A stretch of 64,000 bases of DNA from Plantibacter sp. PA-3-X8 (GTDB taxonomy: Bacteria; Actinomycetota; Actinomycetes; Actinomycetales; Microbacteriaceae), in NCBI RefSeq assembly GCF_003856975.1, contig NZ_CP033107.1, positions 744,001 to 808,000 of the forward strand, read 5' to 3'. The position numbers and the translations under genes are program-made. How positions within the stretch are numbered: the stretch's first letter is position 1; every line of letters begins with the position of its first letter. The notes under the pieces were generated by a model. It searched no databases. It saw only the letters and a program-made list of their open reading frames with translations, and was not told the origin of the DNA. Positions 18,623 to 27,571 of this stretch are shown one piece after another.

Positions 18623-18773
18623 CACCCACGGGTCGACGCCACCTCACGCACACCGGCTGAGAGCTGCCCGAGGCGCCGGGGGGAGCGGAATAGCGGCCGG
18701 TTAGGATGTGTTACACCACTCGGAACCCCGGAACCCACCTGGTCCGGGAGCCCACGAACCACTGAGGAGCATC

Positions 18774-19784
18774 GTGCGTCAGGTCATCATCATCGGATCA
18801 GGACCCGCCGGCTACACGGCGGCGATCTACGCTGCCCGCGCCTCGCTGCAGCCGCTGCTCGTGGCGTCATCGGTCGAGGCCGGCGGCGAGCTCATGAACA
18901 CCACCGAGATCGAGAACTTCCCCGGCTTCCCCGAGGGCATCCAGGGCCCCGAGCTCATGATGAAGCTCCAGGAGCAGGCGGAGCGGTTCGGCACCGAGGT
19001 CCTCTACGACGACGTCACCGAGCTGAAGCTCGACGGCGACGTCAAGACGGTCACCCTCGGCAACGGACAGGTGCACGAGGCACACACCGTGATCTTCGCC
19101 ACCGGCTCCGCCTACCGCAAGCTCGGCCTCCACGACGAAGAGCGACTCTCCGGCCACGGTGTGTCCTGGTGCGCCACCTGCGACGGCTTCTTCTTCAAGG
19201 AGAAGACGATCGCGGTCATCGGCGGCGGCGACAGCGCCATGGAGGAGGCCACCTTCCTCACGCGGTTCGCGTCGAAGGTGTACGTCATCCACCGCAAGGA
19301 CACCCTGCGCGCGTCGAAGATCATGCAGGACCGTGCGTTCGCGAACGAGAAGATCGAGTTCATCTGGAACAGCGAAGTCGCCGGCATCACCGGCGCCGAC
19401 GCGGTCGACGGCGTGACGCTGCGCTCGACCACCGACGGCACCGAGACACACCTGCCGCTCGGTGGCCTCTTCATCGCGATCGGCAACGACCCGCGCACGC
19501 ACCTCATCCACGGCCAGCTGGAGCTCGCCCCCGAGGGCACGATCGCCGTCAAGGGCCGCTCGTCGAAGACCAACCTCCCCGGCGTCTTCGCCGCGGGCGA
19601 CGTCATCGACCCCACGTACCGACAGGCCATCACCGCGGCCGGCAGCGGCACCATCGCCGCCCTCGACGCGGAGCACTACCTCGCAGACCTCGAGCAGGCT
19701 GCCGGGGAAGCGTCGGCCATCGGCGAAGCACAGACGGCCGGTCGTCCGCAGCCGGCCGACCCCGTGCTCACCACCACCGTTTGA
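18774..19784 (+). CDS. trxB: thioredoxin-disulfide reductase
   Basis: A 336-residue flavoenzyme. The FAD-binding motif GSGPAGYTAAIYAARA is at the N-terminus, the redox motif C133-A-T-C136 is in SWCATCDGFFF, the NADPH-binding motif is GGGDSAMEEA, and the second FAD motif is GVFAAGDVID. It transfers electrons from NADPH to thioredoxin, encoded 45 bases downstream. The GTG at 18774 follows TGAGGAGC and gives the usual N-terminus (VRQVIIIG). A TAGGAT box upstream near 18703 could be the promoter -10. The C-terminal about 25 residues are a variable tail. Confidence 0.96.
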   Translation: MRQVIIIGSGPAGYTAAIYAARASLQPLLVASSVEAGGELMNTTEIENFPGFPEGIQGPELMMKLQEQAERFGTEVLYDDVTELKLDGDVKTVTLGNGQVHEAHTVIFATGSAYRKLGLHDEERLSGHGVSWCATCDGFFFKEKTIAVIGGGDSAMEEATFLTRFASKVYVIHRKDTLRASKIMQDRAFANEKIEFIWNSEVAGITGADAVDGVTLRSTTDGTETHLPLGGLFIAIGNDPRTHLIHGQLELAPEGTIAVKGRSSKTNLPGVFAAGDVIDPTYRQAITAAGSGTIAALDAEHYLADLEQAAGEASAIGEAQTAGRPQPADPVLTTTV

Positions 19785-19829
19785 TCGACGGCCAGGCTGT
19801 CGGCCTGGCCACCATGAAGGAGAACACTC

Positions 19830-20150
19830 ATGTCAGATGCAGTCACCGAGGCCACGTTCGACGAACTGGTCATCAACAGCGACAAGCCCGTCCTCGTCGA
19901 CTTCTGGGCCGCCTGGTGCGGTCCGTGTCGCGCGGTCGGCCCGATCCTCGACACGATCGGCTCCGAGAACAGCGACAAGATCACCGTTCTCAAGCTGAAC
20001 GTCGACGAGAACCCGAACCTGGCCATGAAGTACCAGATCACCTCCATCCCCGCGATGAAGGTCTTCAAGGGTGGCGAGGTCGTGCAGACCGTCATCGGCG
20101 CCAAGCCGAAGGCCGCACTCGAGAAGGATCTCGCGGCTTTCCTCGCCTGA
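19830..20150 (+). CDS. trxA: thioredoxin
   Basis: A 106-residue protein of standard thioredoxin length with the active site W29-C-G-P-C33 and the cis-proline loop (TSIPAMKVFKGG). It reduces protein disulfides in the cytoplasm and is recharged by the TrxB encoded immediately upstream. The ATG follows GAAGGAG at the right distance. A perfect-stem terminator follows within 25 bases of the stop, so trxB-trxA end one transcription unit. Confidence 0.97.
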   Translation: MSDAVTEATFDELVINSDKPVLVDFWAAWCGPCRAVGPILDTIGSENSDKITVLKLNVDENPNLAMKYQITSIPAMKVFKGGEVVQTVIGAKPKAALEKDLAAFLA

Positions 20151-20172
20151 TCAGGTTTTTCTGAACCACGGA

Positions 20173-20204
20173 ACCGCCCGGCTCATCTGAGCCGGGCGGT
20201 TTTT
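20173..20204 (+). terminator. intrinsic terminator after trxA
   Basis: A 12-bp perfect stem (ACCGCCCGGCTC and GAGCCGGGCGGT) with a 4-base loop followed by a run of T. It lies 22 bases after the trxA stop and before the parB gene on the opposite strand, so it may serve both strands. Confidence 0.88.
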
Positions 20205-20216
20205 CGCTGTCGAGGA

Positions 20217-20230
20217 GTTTCACGTGAAAC
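20217..20230. other. parS centromere site 1
   Basis: Perfect palindrome GTTTCACGTGAAAC, the ParB loading sequence, between the trxA terminator and the 3' end of parB. Confidence 0.93.
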
Positions 20231-20400
20231 ACCCCGAATTGTCGCTTTGATCAGGGGTTATCAATCACAGTGCAACCGCGCCGCGCTTCGAAGAGCTCCG
20301 TAGCCGAGATGGGGTGGCTGTCCGCCAATCCACGGATTCCACCGCTTTGGTCCCTGAGCTTGGCGAAGCGCATACGGGACCCCGTGGCCGAACGGCCCAT

Positions 20401-20414
20401 GTTTCACGTGAAAC
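20401..20414. other. parS centromere site 2
   Basis: Perfect GTTTCACGTGAAAC four bases downstream of the parB stop. Confidence 0.93.
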
Positions 20415-20418
20415 AGCG

Positions 20419-21477
20419 TCAGGAGGACTGGCCGAATCCCGACTCGCCAAGCTCGCTCAGAATGCGGTTGAGGTCGGCGATGGTCGCGAACTCCACGACC
20501 ATCTGTCCCTTCTTCGCACCGAGCGTCACCTTCACGCGGGTGTTCAGGCGGTCGCCGAGGCGGTCTGCGATCTCATCGAGTTGTCCGCGTCGCGACCCGG
20601 CCACCGGACGCGGCTTCTTGGCCTGAACGCCCTGAGCCGCAGCAGCCTCGGCCGCGCGAACCGACAGGTCCTCGTTCACGATCTTGTCGGCCAAGCGCTG
20701 CTGTGCCTCAGGATCGGTCAGCGACAGGATGGCGCGAGCATGTCCGGCGCTCAGCACACCGGCCGCGACGCGCTGCTGCACGGCCGCCGGCAGCTTGAGC
20801 AGGCGGATGGTGTTGCTGATCTGAGGGCGGGAACGACCGATGCGGTTTGCAAGCTCGTCCTGGGTGATTCCGAAGTCGGCCAGGAGCTGCTGGTATGCAG
20901 AAGCCTCCTCGAGCGGATTCAGCTCCGAGCGGTGCAGGTTCTCGAGCAGCGCATCGCGCAACATGTCTTCGTCGGCGGTGTCCTTGATGATCGCGGGGAT
21001 GCGGTCGAGACCCACCTCCTTGGAGGCGCGTAGACGGCGCTCACCCATGATGAGTTCGTATCGTTCGTCGTCGCCAGGGATCGGTCGGACCACGATCGGC
21101 TGCAGCACGCCCACCTCACGGATGCTCGTGACGAGTTCGGCGAGGTGGTCCTCATCGAAGACCGTGCGCGGCTGGTTGGCGTTCGGCACGATCAGTTCGG
21201 GGGAGAGGTACGCCAGCCGGGCACCGGGGACGGCCACGAGCTGCGGCCCATCTGTCGTGGGCGCAGCGGCGTCCGGTGCAGTGGGCGCGTCGGCTGCCGC
21301 CGCCTCTGCTGCGGCGGCGTCCGCGGCGGCAGTAGCCGCGTCCTTCGCCGCCTTGCGGGCAGTGCCCTGGTTGTCGGGGAAGAAGACGTCGACGGGACGG
21401 TTCGCCTGCGAGTCTGAACTCGTCGTCGGAATGAGTGCACCGATCCCGCGACCGAGTCCAGTTCGTTTCGTTGCCAT
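20419..21477 (-). CDS. parB: ParB chromosome partitioning protein (CTP-dependent parS clamp)
   Basis: A 352-residue ParB. An Arg-rich N-terminus (TGLGRGIGALIP) is followed by an Ala-rich linker (about residues 40-75), the CTP-binding ParB/Srx domain with GERRLRAS, a helix-turn-helix region (LANRIGRSRPQISNTIRLL) that reads parS, and a C-terminal dimerisation domain. ParB loads at parS, spreads as a sliding clamp and recruits ParA and SMC. Its ATG overlaps the parA stop (TGATG), so the two are made together. Eight parS-like sites surround the operon, five of them perfect. Confidence 0.96.
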   Translation of the reverse strand: MATKRTGLGRGIGALIPTTSSDSQANRPVDVFFPDNQGTARKAAKDAATAAADAAAAEAAAADAPTAPDAAAPTTDGPQLVAVPGARLAYLSPELIVPNANQPRTVFDEDHLAELVTSIREVGVLQPIVVRPIPGDDERYELIMGERRLRASKEVGLDRIPAIIKDTADEDMLRDALLENLHRSELNPLEEASAYQQLLADFGITQDELANRIGRSRPQISNTIRLLKLPAAVQQRVAAGVLSAGHARAILSLTDPEAQQRLADKIVNEDLSVRAAEAAAAQGVQAKKPRPVAGSRRGQLDEIADRLGDRLNTRVKVTLGAKKGQMVVEFATIADLNRILSELGESGFGQSS

Positions 21478-22457
21478 CAGTGACTGACTCCCTCAGGGTG
21501 GTTCGTATCGGGTGTATCGGAGGAGCCTGCGGCCCATCGGTTGGCGATCTCCGCCGCTGCTTCGAGATAGGACACCGCGCCGAGTGACGTGGGGTCGTAG
21601 CTGATGACGCTCTGCCCGAAGCTGGGGGCTTCGGAGATGCGCACCGCTCGTGGGATGACCGACTCGAGGACCTGCCCGGTGAAGTGGTCTCGGACGTCCT
21701 GGGCCACCTGCTGCGCGAGGTTGGTGCGCCCGTCGTACATCGTTAGGAGAATGGTGCTGACGGCGAGCCCTGGGTTCAGGTGCCGCTGGATCAGCTGGAT
21801 GCTACTGAGGAGCTGACTCAAGCCCTCGAGCGCGTAGTACTCGCACTGGATCGGGATGAGTACCTCTTTGGCCGCGACGAAGGCATTGATCGTCAGGAGG
21901 CCGAGGGACGGCGGGCAGTCGATCAGGACGTAGTGGAACGGCTCTTCGGCGTCCTGGATGAACTGTTCGAGCGCCGTGCGGAGTCGGTGCTCACGCGCGA
22001 CCTGTGACACGAGTTCGATCTCCGCGCCGGCGAGATGGATCGTCGAGGGAGCGCAGAACAGCGTGGGGAACTCGGGGCTCTGCTGGACGACATCGGCCAG
22101 GGGGAAGTCGTCGATCAGGACGTCGTAGACACTCGGGACGTCCGAGTGATGCTCGACACCGAGTGCGGTTGACGCGTTCCCCTGGGGATCCAGGTCGATC
22201 ACGAGGACACGAGCGCCCGAACGAGCGAGGGCGGCGCCGATGTTGACGGTGGTCGTCGTCTTGCCGACTCCACCCTTCTGGTTGGAGACCGTGAAGACCC
22301 GAGTGTGGTCGGGCGTCGGCAAGGTTGCGTGAGCCAAGGCTTTACGCCTCTCAGTCAGATGGTGGAGCTCGCGAGCCAACGGCGTGGACGCGTCGAAGGC
22401 GCTACCAACGGAGTCGCGCTCGGGAGCCGCGGAATGCGTTGGTTCGGGTTGTTTCAC
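21477..22457 (-). CDS. parA: ParA chromosome partitioning ATPase
   Basis: A 326-residue ParA/MinD-family ATPase. The deviant Walker A is KGGVGKTTT, Walker B is VLIDCPPSLG, and the basic DNA-binding C-terminal half is intact. ParA forms ATP-dependent dimers on the nucleoid that pull ParB-parS complexes. The open frame continues to 22676, but I place the start at the GTG at 22457: it follows AAGAAGG by six bases, the region further upstream is not ParA-like, and the resulting N-terminus begins VKQPEP. This start codon lies inside a parS palindrome (22451-22464), so ParB bound there would cover the translation start region and could regulate its own operon. Confidence 0.9.
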   Translation of the reverse strand: MKQPEPTHSAAPERDSVGSAFDASTPLARELHHLTERRKALAHATLPTPDHTRVFTVSNQKGGVGKTTTTVNIGAALARSGARVLVIDLDPQGNASTALGVEHHSDVPSVYDVLIDDFPLADVVQQSPEFPTLFCAPSTIHLAGAEIELVSQVAREHRLRTALEQFIQDAEEPFHYVLIDCPPSLGLLTINAFVAAKEVLIPIQCEYYALEGLSQLLSSIQLIQRHLNPGLAVSTILLTMYDGRTNLAQQVAQDVRDHFTGQVLESVIPRAVRISEAPSFGQSVISYDPTSLGAVSYLEAAAEIANRWAAGSSDTPDTNHPEGVSH

Positions 22458-22464
22458 GTGAAAC
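22451..22464. other. parS centromere site 3, overlapping the parA start
   Basis: Perfect GTTTCACGTGAAAC. The GTG of the minus-strand copy is the proposed parA start codon, so the site doubles as coding sequence for the first residues of ParA. Confidence 0.92.
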
Positions 22465-23040
22465 CTTCTTGCTCGAAACGTGTCCTTCAACCGTACCAGC
22501 GTGGGCTGACGCCAGGGGAGTGATCTCCGACAGTGATCGGGGGAGTGCGTACGCGTGGCGACCCCAGAGCGCCGTTTTGCGACACCCACATATCGTTGAA
22601 CGACCCGAATGGTGCCCAGAACGGACGCCTCACCCTCCTTCGTACACAGGGTTATCCACAGGGCGCCGAGATGCACGATGCCGCGTAACCACGTGCGCCT
22701 CGGGCGTGCACGTCGAAGCTGGTCGGATCAACACGAGACGAGCCCGGCGGACGTGAGTTGACAACCATGGGGGAAGTTCCTATGTAGTCAGGCAGAGATC
22801 CGCGTCTTTCCGCGGAAGTTCGCACCCGATAGCCCCACTCCGGGTCCAGTACGTCCAGGCTCTTCCCCCGGTGCGGGTTGACCACAGTGCGGTGGTACGC
22901 CGGTTGGGGCCCGCTTCTTCACGGAGGATCGCCAGTTCCTCCGCCTACGTGGGAGAACTGTCCACAGAGTTATCCACAGGCGCCGTCTCCAAGCGCTCAT
23001 ATGGTGGAGCACTGCACGACTGGCACGAGTCCGCGCCAGC

Positions 23041-23054
23041 GTTTCATGTGAAAC
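23041..23054. other. parS-like site 4 (one mismatch)
   Basis: GTTTCATGTGAAAC, a single C-to-T change from the consensus in the central CG. Confidence 0.7.
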
Positions 23055-23228
23055 CAGGACTCCGTGGACGCCGAGCCGTCCCGCGGCCCACATCGATAGG
23101 CGCCTCTTCAGCCTCTCGCCACAGCCCACTGTCCGCCTCATTGGTGTGATCCGACGATGGGGGAGTGGTAGCGACCAAGCATCACAAATCGGTCCGATCC
23201 CGCACTCGATCCGTCGCACCCGCCCGCT

Positions 23229-23242
23229 GTTTCACGTGAAAC
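23229..23242. other. parS centromere site 5
   Basis: Perfect GTTTCACGTGAAAC in the parA-rsmG intergenic region. Confidence 0.92.
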
Positions 23243-23377
23243 ACTCTGGAGAGGACCAACGCAACGGATGGGTGTGATCTCGAGCGCAAGCCAGCTTGCT
23301 ACCGCGCACTGTGCTCGTCGAACTCAACTCGTCTGCACCACCGCGCAACAGGCACGCAGGAGCAGACCGCCACCCAT

Positions 23378-23391
23378 GTTCCACGTGAAAC
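23378..23391. other. parS-like site 6 (one mismatch)
   Basis: GTTCCACGTGAAAC, one change in the left half-site. Confidence 0.8.
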
Positions 23392-23526
23392 ATCGAACAC
23401 CGCGGCGGTCCCAGCACGACGGCCTCCCTGGGCGCGCATGCACTGAGTGAACTGGATCACACGACTCCAGGCCGACAGGAACCACTCCTGAGAACGAAGG
23501 ACTCCAGCGAGTGGCATCGCTCCCAC

Positions 23527-23540
23527 GTTCCACGTGAAAC
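23527..23540. other. parS-like site 7 (one mismatch)
   Basis: GTTCCACGTGAAAC, the same variant as site 6 and 149 bases from it. Confidence 0.8.
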
Positions 23541-24578
23541 GTCGCGCAATCTCACCCTTCCGGTGGCAAGCGCCCTCTGCCGAGGCCACCTGGGCGCAGA
23601 ATCATGCATCGTCGATCGGGAATACGCCTGCTCCTTCCAAGCTCACAGGAGTCACGAGTACGACATCCGCGGTGCCGGCGCACTTCGACACATCGTTACG
23701 CAGAATGGGCGCCGTGCACGGTACCTCGCCGCCGGGGAGAGCGCGGAGTAGCAGCACGGGATGCTCCAATGTGAACGCACCGCACCGCGCCAGAACCTCG
23801 TAGAACGGGACGACTTCGACGCACGCGATAGCGGCAGGCAGACCATCCTCTCCTTCTCCGGCCGGCAAAACTGACCCAGCACCTCCGCCAACACCGACCC
23901 GCCGGCGGACATGAGCCTGCCGACGCTCGGGCGCCAGTCGGCCCACAGGAACCTGAGGAACTGGCGGAATGTGCATCTCGCAGCAGGTCTCCAACGACAG
24001 GTCCGCCACGTGATGCACCACCGCGAGTCAGTTGAACGTGTGGGACGGGGACGGGGCGACGCACCTACCCTGAAACCAAGTACCGACTCGGACCTACCCG
24101 GACTTCGAAGGAAGGCCACAGATCCCTGACAAGCCCGACCGGATCACCAACCTGAGAGCTCCACCGTTGCCACCCACACTCGTCAGCCATCTCCGAAGTG
24201 ACAGCTAGCTGGCCGGCCACCGCGTCGAGCATCGACGTCTGGGTGTGCCGATCACCGGAGCACGGAGCATCGCCGCCCGTCAATGGCGGGGCCGGCTCCG
24301 CGTCACGAGACTCGCGCTACAGGCCGATCGAAGAACATATATGAAATATCAGCAGCAACACTGCTGACAAAGGCCAGAAAACACTCGAATCCAGCCCACT
24401 AAGCGGGCCTGATCCGCGTAGGAATGGACCGGAGAATCGTTCCTGACGAACTCAGGACCCCTGAAATAGCCTCGCTCTCCAGCGGGGTTCGTCAGGAGCC
24501 ATTCTCCCGAGAGCTCGCAAACCGCCGAACATCGTCTGTGAGGCCCCTCGCGGAGGCCCCAAGAGCTCTCGCCCGACT

Positions 24579-25220
24579 TCAGCCGCGGACGGTTCCCACG
24601 ATGACTCGGGTCGGCTCCGCGAGAACGCCCTCGCCAAGCGTTCGAACCTCGACGCCGGAGACCCGGTACTTGCGAAGCTCCTTGGTCGACGCGTCGACCT
24701 CCGCCTGAGCGCCGGCGCCCTTCATGAGGACCAGCTCTCCGCCGTCCCGAAGCAGGGGAGCGGTGAGGGGGAGCAACTTGCGGAGGGCACTGACCGCGCG
24801 CGCGGTCACCTGGTCGAGGGGCTCATCGAGGCGAACCTCCTCAGCGCGCGCTCGCACGACGGTGACGTTCTCGAGCCCGAGGACTCCGACCTGATCGTTG
24901 AGCCAAGCGACTCGACGTTCCATCGGCTCGATGAGCACGAACTCGACGTCCGGCCGGGCGATCGCGAGGACCAGTCCAGGCAGTCCCGCGCCAGTGCCGA
25001 CGTCCCCGACTCGTCCAGCACGAAGGAGCGGGGCAACGATCACGCTGTTGAGGATGTGGCGCGTCCAGAGACGCGGAAGCTCCAGTGGCCCGATCAGTCC
25101 GAGTGGCTCACCGAACTCCGCCAGATTCGCGGCGAAGGCACGACCGACATCGATCCGGTCGCCGAACAACTCAGCTGCTTCCGCCGGTTCAGGTTCGAGT
25201 CCTGCAGGCACGTCAGTCAT
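24579..25220 (-). CDS. rsmG: 16S rRNA (guanine527-N7)-methyltransferase
   Basis: A 213-residue RsmG (GidB). The SAM-binding motif GDVGTGAGLPGLVLAIARP and the preceding WTRHILNS segment are family signatures, and length is typical. It methylates N7 of G527 in 16S rRNA; loss of the enzyme is known to give low-level streptomycin resistance in other bacteria. It follows jag in the conserved rpmH-to-rsmG block. A perfect parS site (25225-25238) sits just upstream of the ATG where the ribosome binding site would lie. Confidence 0.95.
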   Translation of the reverse strand: MTDVPAGLEPEPAEAAELFGDRIDVGRAFAANLAEFGEPLGLIGPLELPRLWTRHILNSVIVAPLLRAGRVGDVGTGAGLPGLVLAIARPDVEFVLIEPMERRVAWLNDQVGVLGLENVTVVRARAEEVRLDEPLDQVTARAVSALRKLLPLTAPLLRDGGELVLMKGAGAQAEVDASTKELRKYRVSGVEVRTLGEGVLAEPTRVIVGTVRG

Positions 25221-25224
25221 CGCA

Positions 25225-25238
25225 GTTTCACGTGAAAC
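25225..25238. other. parS centromere site 8
   Basis: Perfect GTTTCACGTGAAAC between jag and rsmG, four bases upstream of the rsmG start codon. Confidence 0.92.
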
Positions 25239-25250
25239 GATCAGGCCGCG

Positions 25251-25754
25251 TCAGCCGCGGGTGATGACGGTGTGACGGTCGCGGCCTTCGCCGTGCGACT
25301 CGGACACGAAGCCCCGAGCCGACACGATGTCGTGGACGAGCTTGCGCTCGTAGCTCGACATCGGGGGGAGTGCCGCCTCGGTGGAACCGGCCTCGATGCG
25401 CTCGACCGCTCGCTCCACAAGCGCGCCGAGCTCCTGCTGACGTGCTTCGCGGGATCCGCCGATGTCGAGGATGAGCCGGGAGAAGCCACCGGTACGGTTC
25501 TGAACAGCCAGGCGGGTCAGCTCCTGCAGTGCGTTCACCGTGTCGGGACGCGACAGGAGACGCAGGTTGCTCTCGGTGGGGGAGTCGATCGACACGTACG
25601 CACGACCATTGCGGGCATCGATGTCGATGTCGCCATCGATGTCGCAGATGTCGAGGAACTCCTCGATGTAGTCCGCTGCGACGTCGCCCTCTTCTTCGAG
25701 CTGCGTGATGGTGGGTGCTTCGTCCTGGGCCGGGGCCAGTTCCTGGTCAGTCAC
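25251..25754 (-). CDS. jag: Jag/KhpB RNA-binding protein (KH and R3H domains)
   Basis: A 167-residue protein: a short acidic N-terminus, a type II KH domain (about residues 30-85) and a C-terminal R3H domain with the motif SSYERKLVHDIV and a terminal arginine-rich tail. Family members bind RNA and in Gram-positive bacteria influence cell elongation and division. The N-terminal Jag domain of the long firmicute forms is missing, as usual in actinobacteria. It starts 8 bases after the yidC stop, so it is part of the same operon. Confidence 0.92.
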   Translation of the reverse strand: MTDQELAPAQDEAPTITQLEEEGDVAADYIEEFLDICDIDGDIDIDARNGRAYVSIDSPTESNLRLLSRPDTVNALQELTRLAVQNRTGGFSRLILDIGGSREARQQELGALVERAVERIEAGSTEAALPPMSSYERKLVHDIVSARGFVSESHGEGRDRHTVITRG

Positions 25755-25762
25755 CGATACTC

Positions 25763-26746
25763 CTACTTGTCTCGTCCGTCGGTCTGCTGCTTCTTCGCAC
25801 GCGCCTTGCCCATGGGCTGCTGGCGCTGCGTCGGGGTCTTCTTCTCGGGTACCGGCGCCTCGGAGATCGAGATGACGTCGCCGTTCGGCGTCATGAGCTT
25901 GCCCTTCCGCGCGAGACGCTCCTCACGAGCCTTCGCAGCGTCGGAACCAGGCGTCGGCATGTTCCGGATGACGAGGAACTGCTGCACCATCGTCCACGCG
26001 TTGGACGTCAGCCAGTAGAACATGACGCCGAGCGGGAAGGCGAAGCCGGAGAAGAGGAACACGAAGGGCAGGATGTAGAGGAGGATCCGCTGCTGCTTGA
26101 ACTGCGGGCTGGCCTTCGTCTCGGCCGACATGTTCTTCGACACGATCTGCAGCTGCGTGATGAACTGCGACGCGCACATGAGGATGACCATGACGGCGGC
26201 GATGATGACGACCGCCCAATTGACCGGGTTGCCGGCGAGTGCCGCCTGCATGCTCGTGTGCAGCGGAGCGATCCCGAAGAGGTTCGCGTCGCCGAACTGC
26301 ACGGCGAGGGTCTCGTTCAGGGGACCGACGCCGGCCTTGCTCTTCTGGGCGTCGTTGAGCACGGAGAACAGGGCGAAGAAGATCGGCATCTGGACGAGCA
26401 GCGGCAGACATCCGCTGACGGGGGAGGTGCCGTGCTTCTTGTACAGCTCCATCGTCTCGCGGGACATCGCCTCACGGCTGGCCTGGTCGCGCTTGCCCTT
26501 GTACTTCTCCTGCACCTTCTTCATCTGCGGCGCGATCTCGAGCATCTTGCGCTGGCTCTTGATCTGCTTGATGAACAGGGGGATCAGGGCGGCACGGACG
26601 ACGAGGACGAGCCCGACGATCGAGAGGACCCAGGTGATACCGGCCGCGGGGTCGAGTCCGATGGCCGTCCACAGCAGGTGCCAGCCCACGAGGAGCAGCT
26701 CGACCGCCCATTTGAGCGGCCAGAGAATTGTGCCGATGATGTCCAT
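25763..26746 (-). CDS. yidC: YidC/Oxa1 membrane protein insertase
   Basis: A 327-residue insertase. It has about five transmembrane helices (first near residues 12-30, then the GITWVLSIVGLVLVVRAAL segment that carries the conserved Arg of the hydrophilic groove), a cytoplasmic coiled-coil hairpin (KMLEIAPQMKKVQEKYKG), and a basic C-terminal tail (KARAKKQQ) that can contact ribosomes. It helps insert and fold membrane proteins with or without SecYEG. It lies between yidD and jag in the usual order. Confidence 0.95.
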   Translation of the reverse strand: MDIIGTILWPLKWAVELLLVGWHLLWTAIGLDPAAGITWVLSIVGLVLVVRAALIPLFIKQIKSQRKMLEIAPQMKKVQEKYKGKRDQASREAMSRETMELYKKHGTSPVSGCLPLLVQMPIFFALFSVLNDAQKSKAGVGPLNETLAVQFGDANLFGIAPLHTSMQAALAGNPVNWAVVIIAAVMVILMCASQFITQLQIVSKNMSAETKASPQFKQQRILLYILPFVFLFSGFAFPLGVMFYWLTSNAWTMVQQFLVIRNMPTPGSDAAKAREERLARKGKLMTPNGDVISISEAPVPEKKTPTQRQQPMGKARAKKQQTDGRDK

Positions 26747-26755
26747 AGGTGCGGG

Positions 26756-27067
26756 TCAGCCCTTTCCGTGGCTCGGTTGCACGACAAATCCGTGAGAAGT
26801 GACGCTGTACCGGAAGTTCTTCTTGGGTGGCACCTCGTCGAAGCGAGGTGCTGCCCAGGGGTGGCATCTCGCGATGCGGGCCGCTGCCATCGCCGAACCG
26901 ACGACGACACCGTGTTGCTGCACCGCTCCCAGAGCGTACGCGGAACAGCTGGGGTAATACCGGCAGACGTCGCCGTACAGCGGAGAGATCGCGGCGCGAT
27001 ACCCGCGAAGCGCCAGCACCGCAACATTGCGGGGCGCGAGGCAGGTGGCAGCGAGGACGCCGTTCAT
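26756..27067 (-). CDS. yidD: YidD membrane protein insertion efficiency factor
   Basis: A 103-residue protein with the family core RGYRAAISPLYGDVCRYYPS followed by the CSAYALGAV segment. The two Cys residues in VCRYYPSCS are conserved. The ATG overlaps the rnpA stop by four bases (ATGA), so translation is coupled. YidD is a small membrane-associated factor that assists YidC-dependent insertion. Confidence 0.94.
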   Translation of the reverse strand: MNGVLAATCLAPRNVAVLALRGYRAAISPLYGDVCRYYPSCSAYALGAVQQHGVVVGSAMAAARIARCHPWAAPRFDEVPPKKNFRYSVTSHGFVVQPSHGKG

Positions 27068-27426
27068 CGGTGCGCGTCCGAACTCTCGACGATGACGCCG
27101 CGTTTGGCGAAGGCGCGATCGACCTCGGCATGGAGCGAGGCGAACGGCGCCGTCGCTGCAGACGGCAGCGCCCGGATGACCACGTCAGTGCCGTGGGCAG
27201 CCTGAACGACGCTGTCGTGGCAGATGGCCTTCAAACGACGTCTGACGAGATTGCGGGTCACTGCGTTACCGACCGTTTTCGCAACGATGAACCCGAAGCG
27301 CGGCTGTCCGCCCTTCGGGTTCATGCGTACGTACGTGACCGTGTGCTCGCCGACGAACCGGGACCCGCGACGAACCACCCCTCGGTAGTCGTCGCCGGAC
27401 GTGATCCGGCTCGCACGCTCGAGCAC
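27064..27426 (-). CDS. rnpA: ribonuclease P protein component
   Basis: A 120-residue basic protein with the start LERASRITSGDDYRGVVRRG and the RNR-type motif NAVTRNLVRRRLKAI that binds the RNase P RNA. The holoenzyme matures the 5' ends of tRNAs. The open frame extends to 27495, but the GTG at 27426 gives the normal N-terminus and lies 7 bases after the rpmH stop, while the longer version would overlap rpmH. The RNase P RNA gene itself is not in this window. Confidence 0.92.
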   Translation of the reverse strand: MLERASRITSGDDYRGVVRRGSRFVGEHTVTYVRMNPKGGQPRFGFIVAKTVGNAVTRNLVRRRLKAICHDSVVQAAHGTDVVIRALPSAATAPFASLHAEVDRAFAKRGVIVESSDAHR

Positions 27427-27433
27427 GACGGCT

Positions 27434-27571
27434 CTACGCGGAGAGTTCGGTGCGGCCCTTGGCGCGACGAGCCGACAGGATGCCGCGGCCGGCACGCGTG
27501 CGCATGCGCAGACGGAAGCCGTGCTTCTTGGCGCGACGACGGTTGTTCGGCTGGAAGGTTCTCTTGCTCAT
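27434..27571 (-). CDS. rpmH: 50S ribosomal protein L34
   Basis: A 45-residue, very basic protein starting [19 protein letters not shown] and ending in [10 protein letters not shown], the standard bL34 sequence. It is too short for ordinary ORF filters. It heads the minus-strand operon running away from oriC, directly opposite dnaA, which is the classic gene order at bacterial origins. Confidence 0.97.
   Translation of the reverse strand: MSKRTFQPNNRRRAKKHGFRLRMRTRAGRGILSARRAKGRTELSA

Larger units (their letters stand above)
22465..24578. other. 2.1-kb intergenic segment between parA and rsmG with parS and DnaA boxes
   Basis: No convincing gene is visible here. Frames present on both strands lack ribosome binding sites and recognisable domains, and base composition by eye is less GC-rich than the flanking genes. 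The segment holds four parS-like sites (23041, 23229, 23378, 23527), two perfect DnaA boxes TTATCCACA (22652-22660 and 22970-22978), and a 7-bp hairpin TCAGCAG/CTGCTGA at 24349-24367 in an AT-rich patch. It looks like a centromere-like regulatory region or decayed sequence. Confidence 0.6.

Noticed and set aside
23602..24119. Overlapping minus-strand frames in the parA-rsmG gap
   Set aside because: No motif, no ribosome binding site and two competing frames; a decayed gene cannot be excluded but is not supported.
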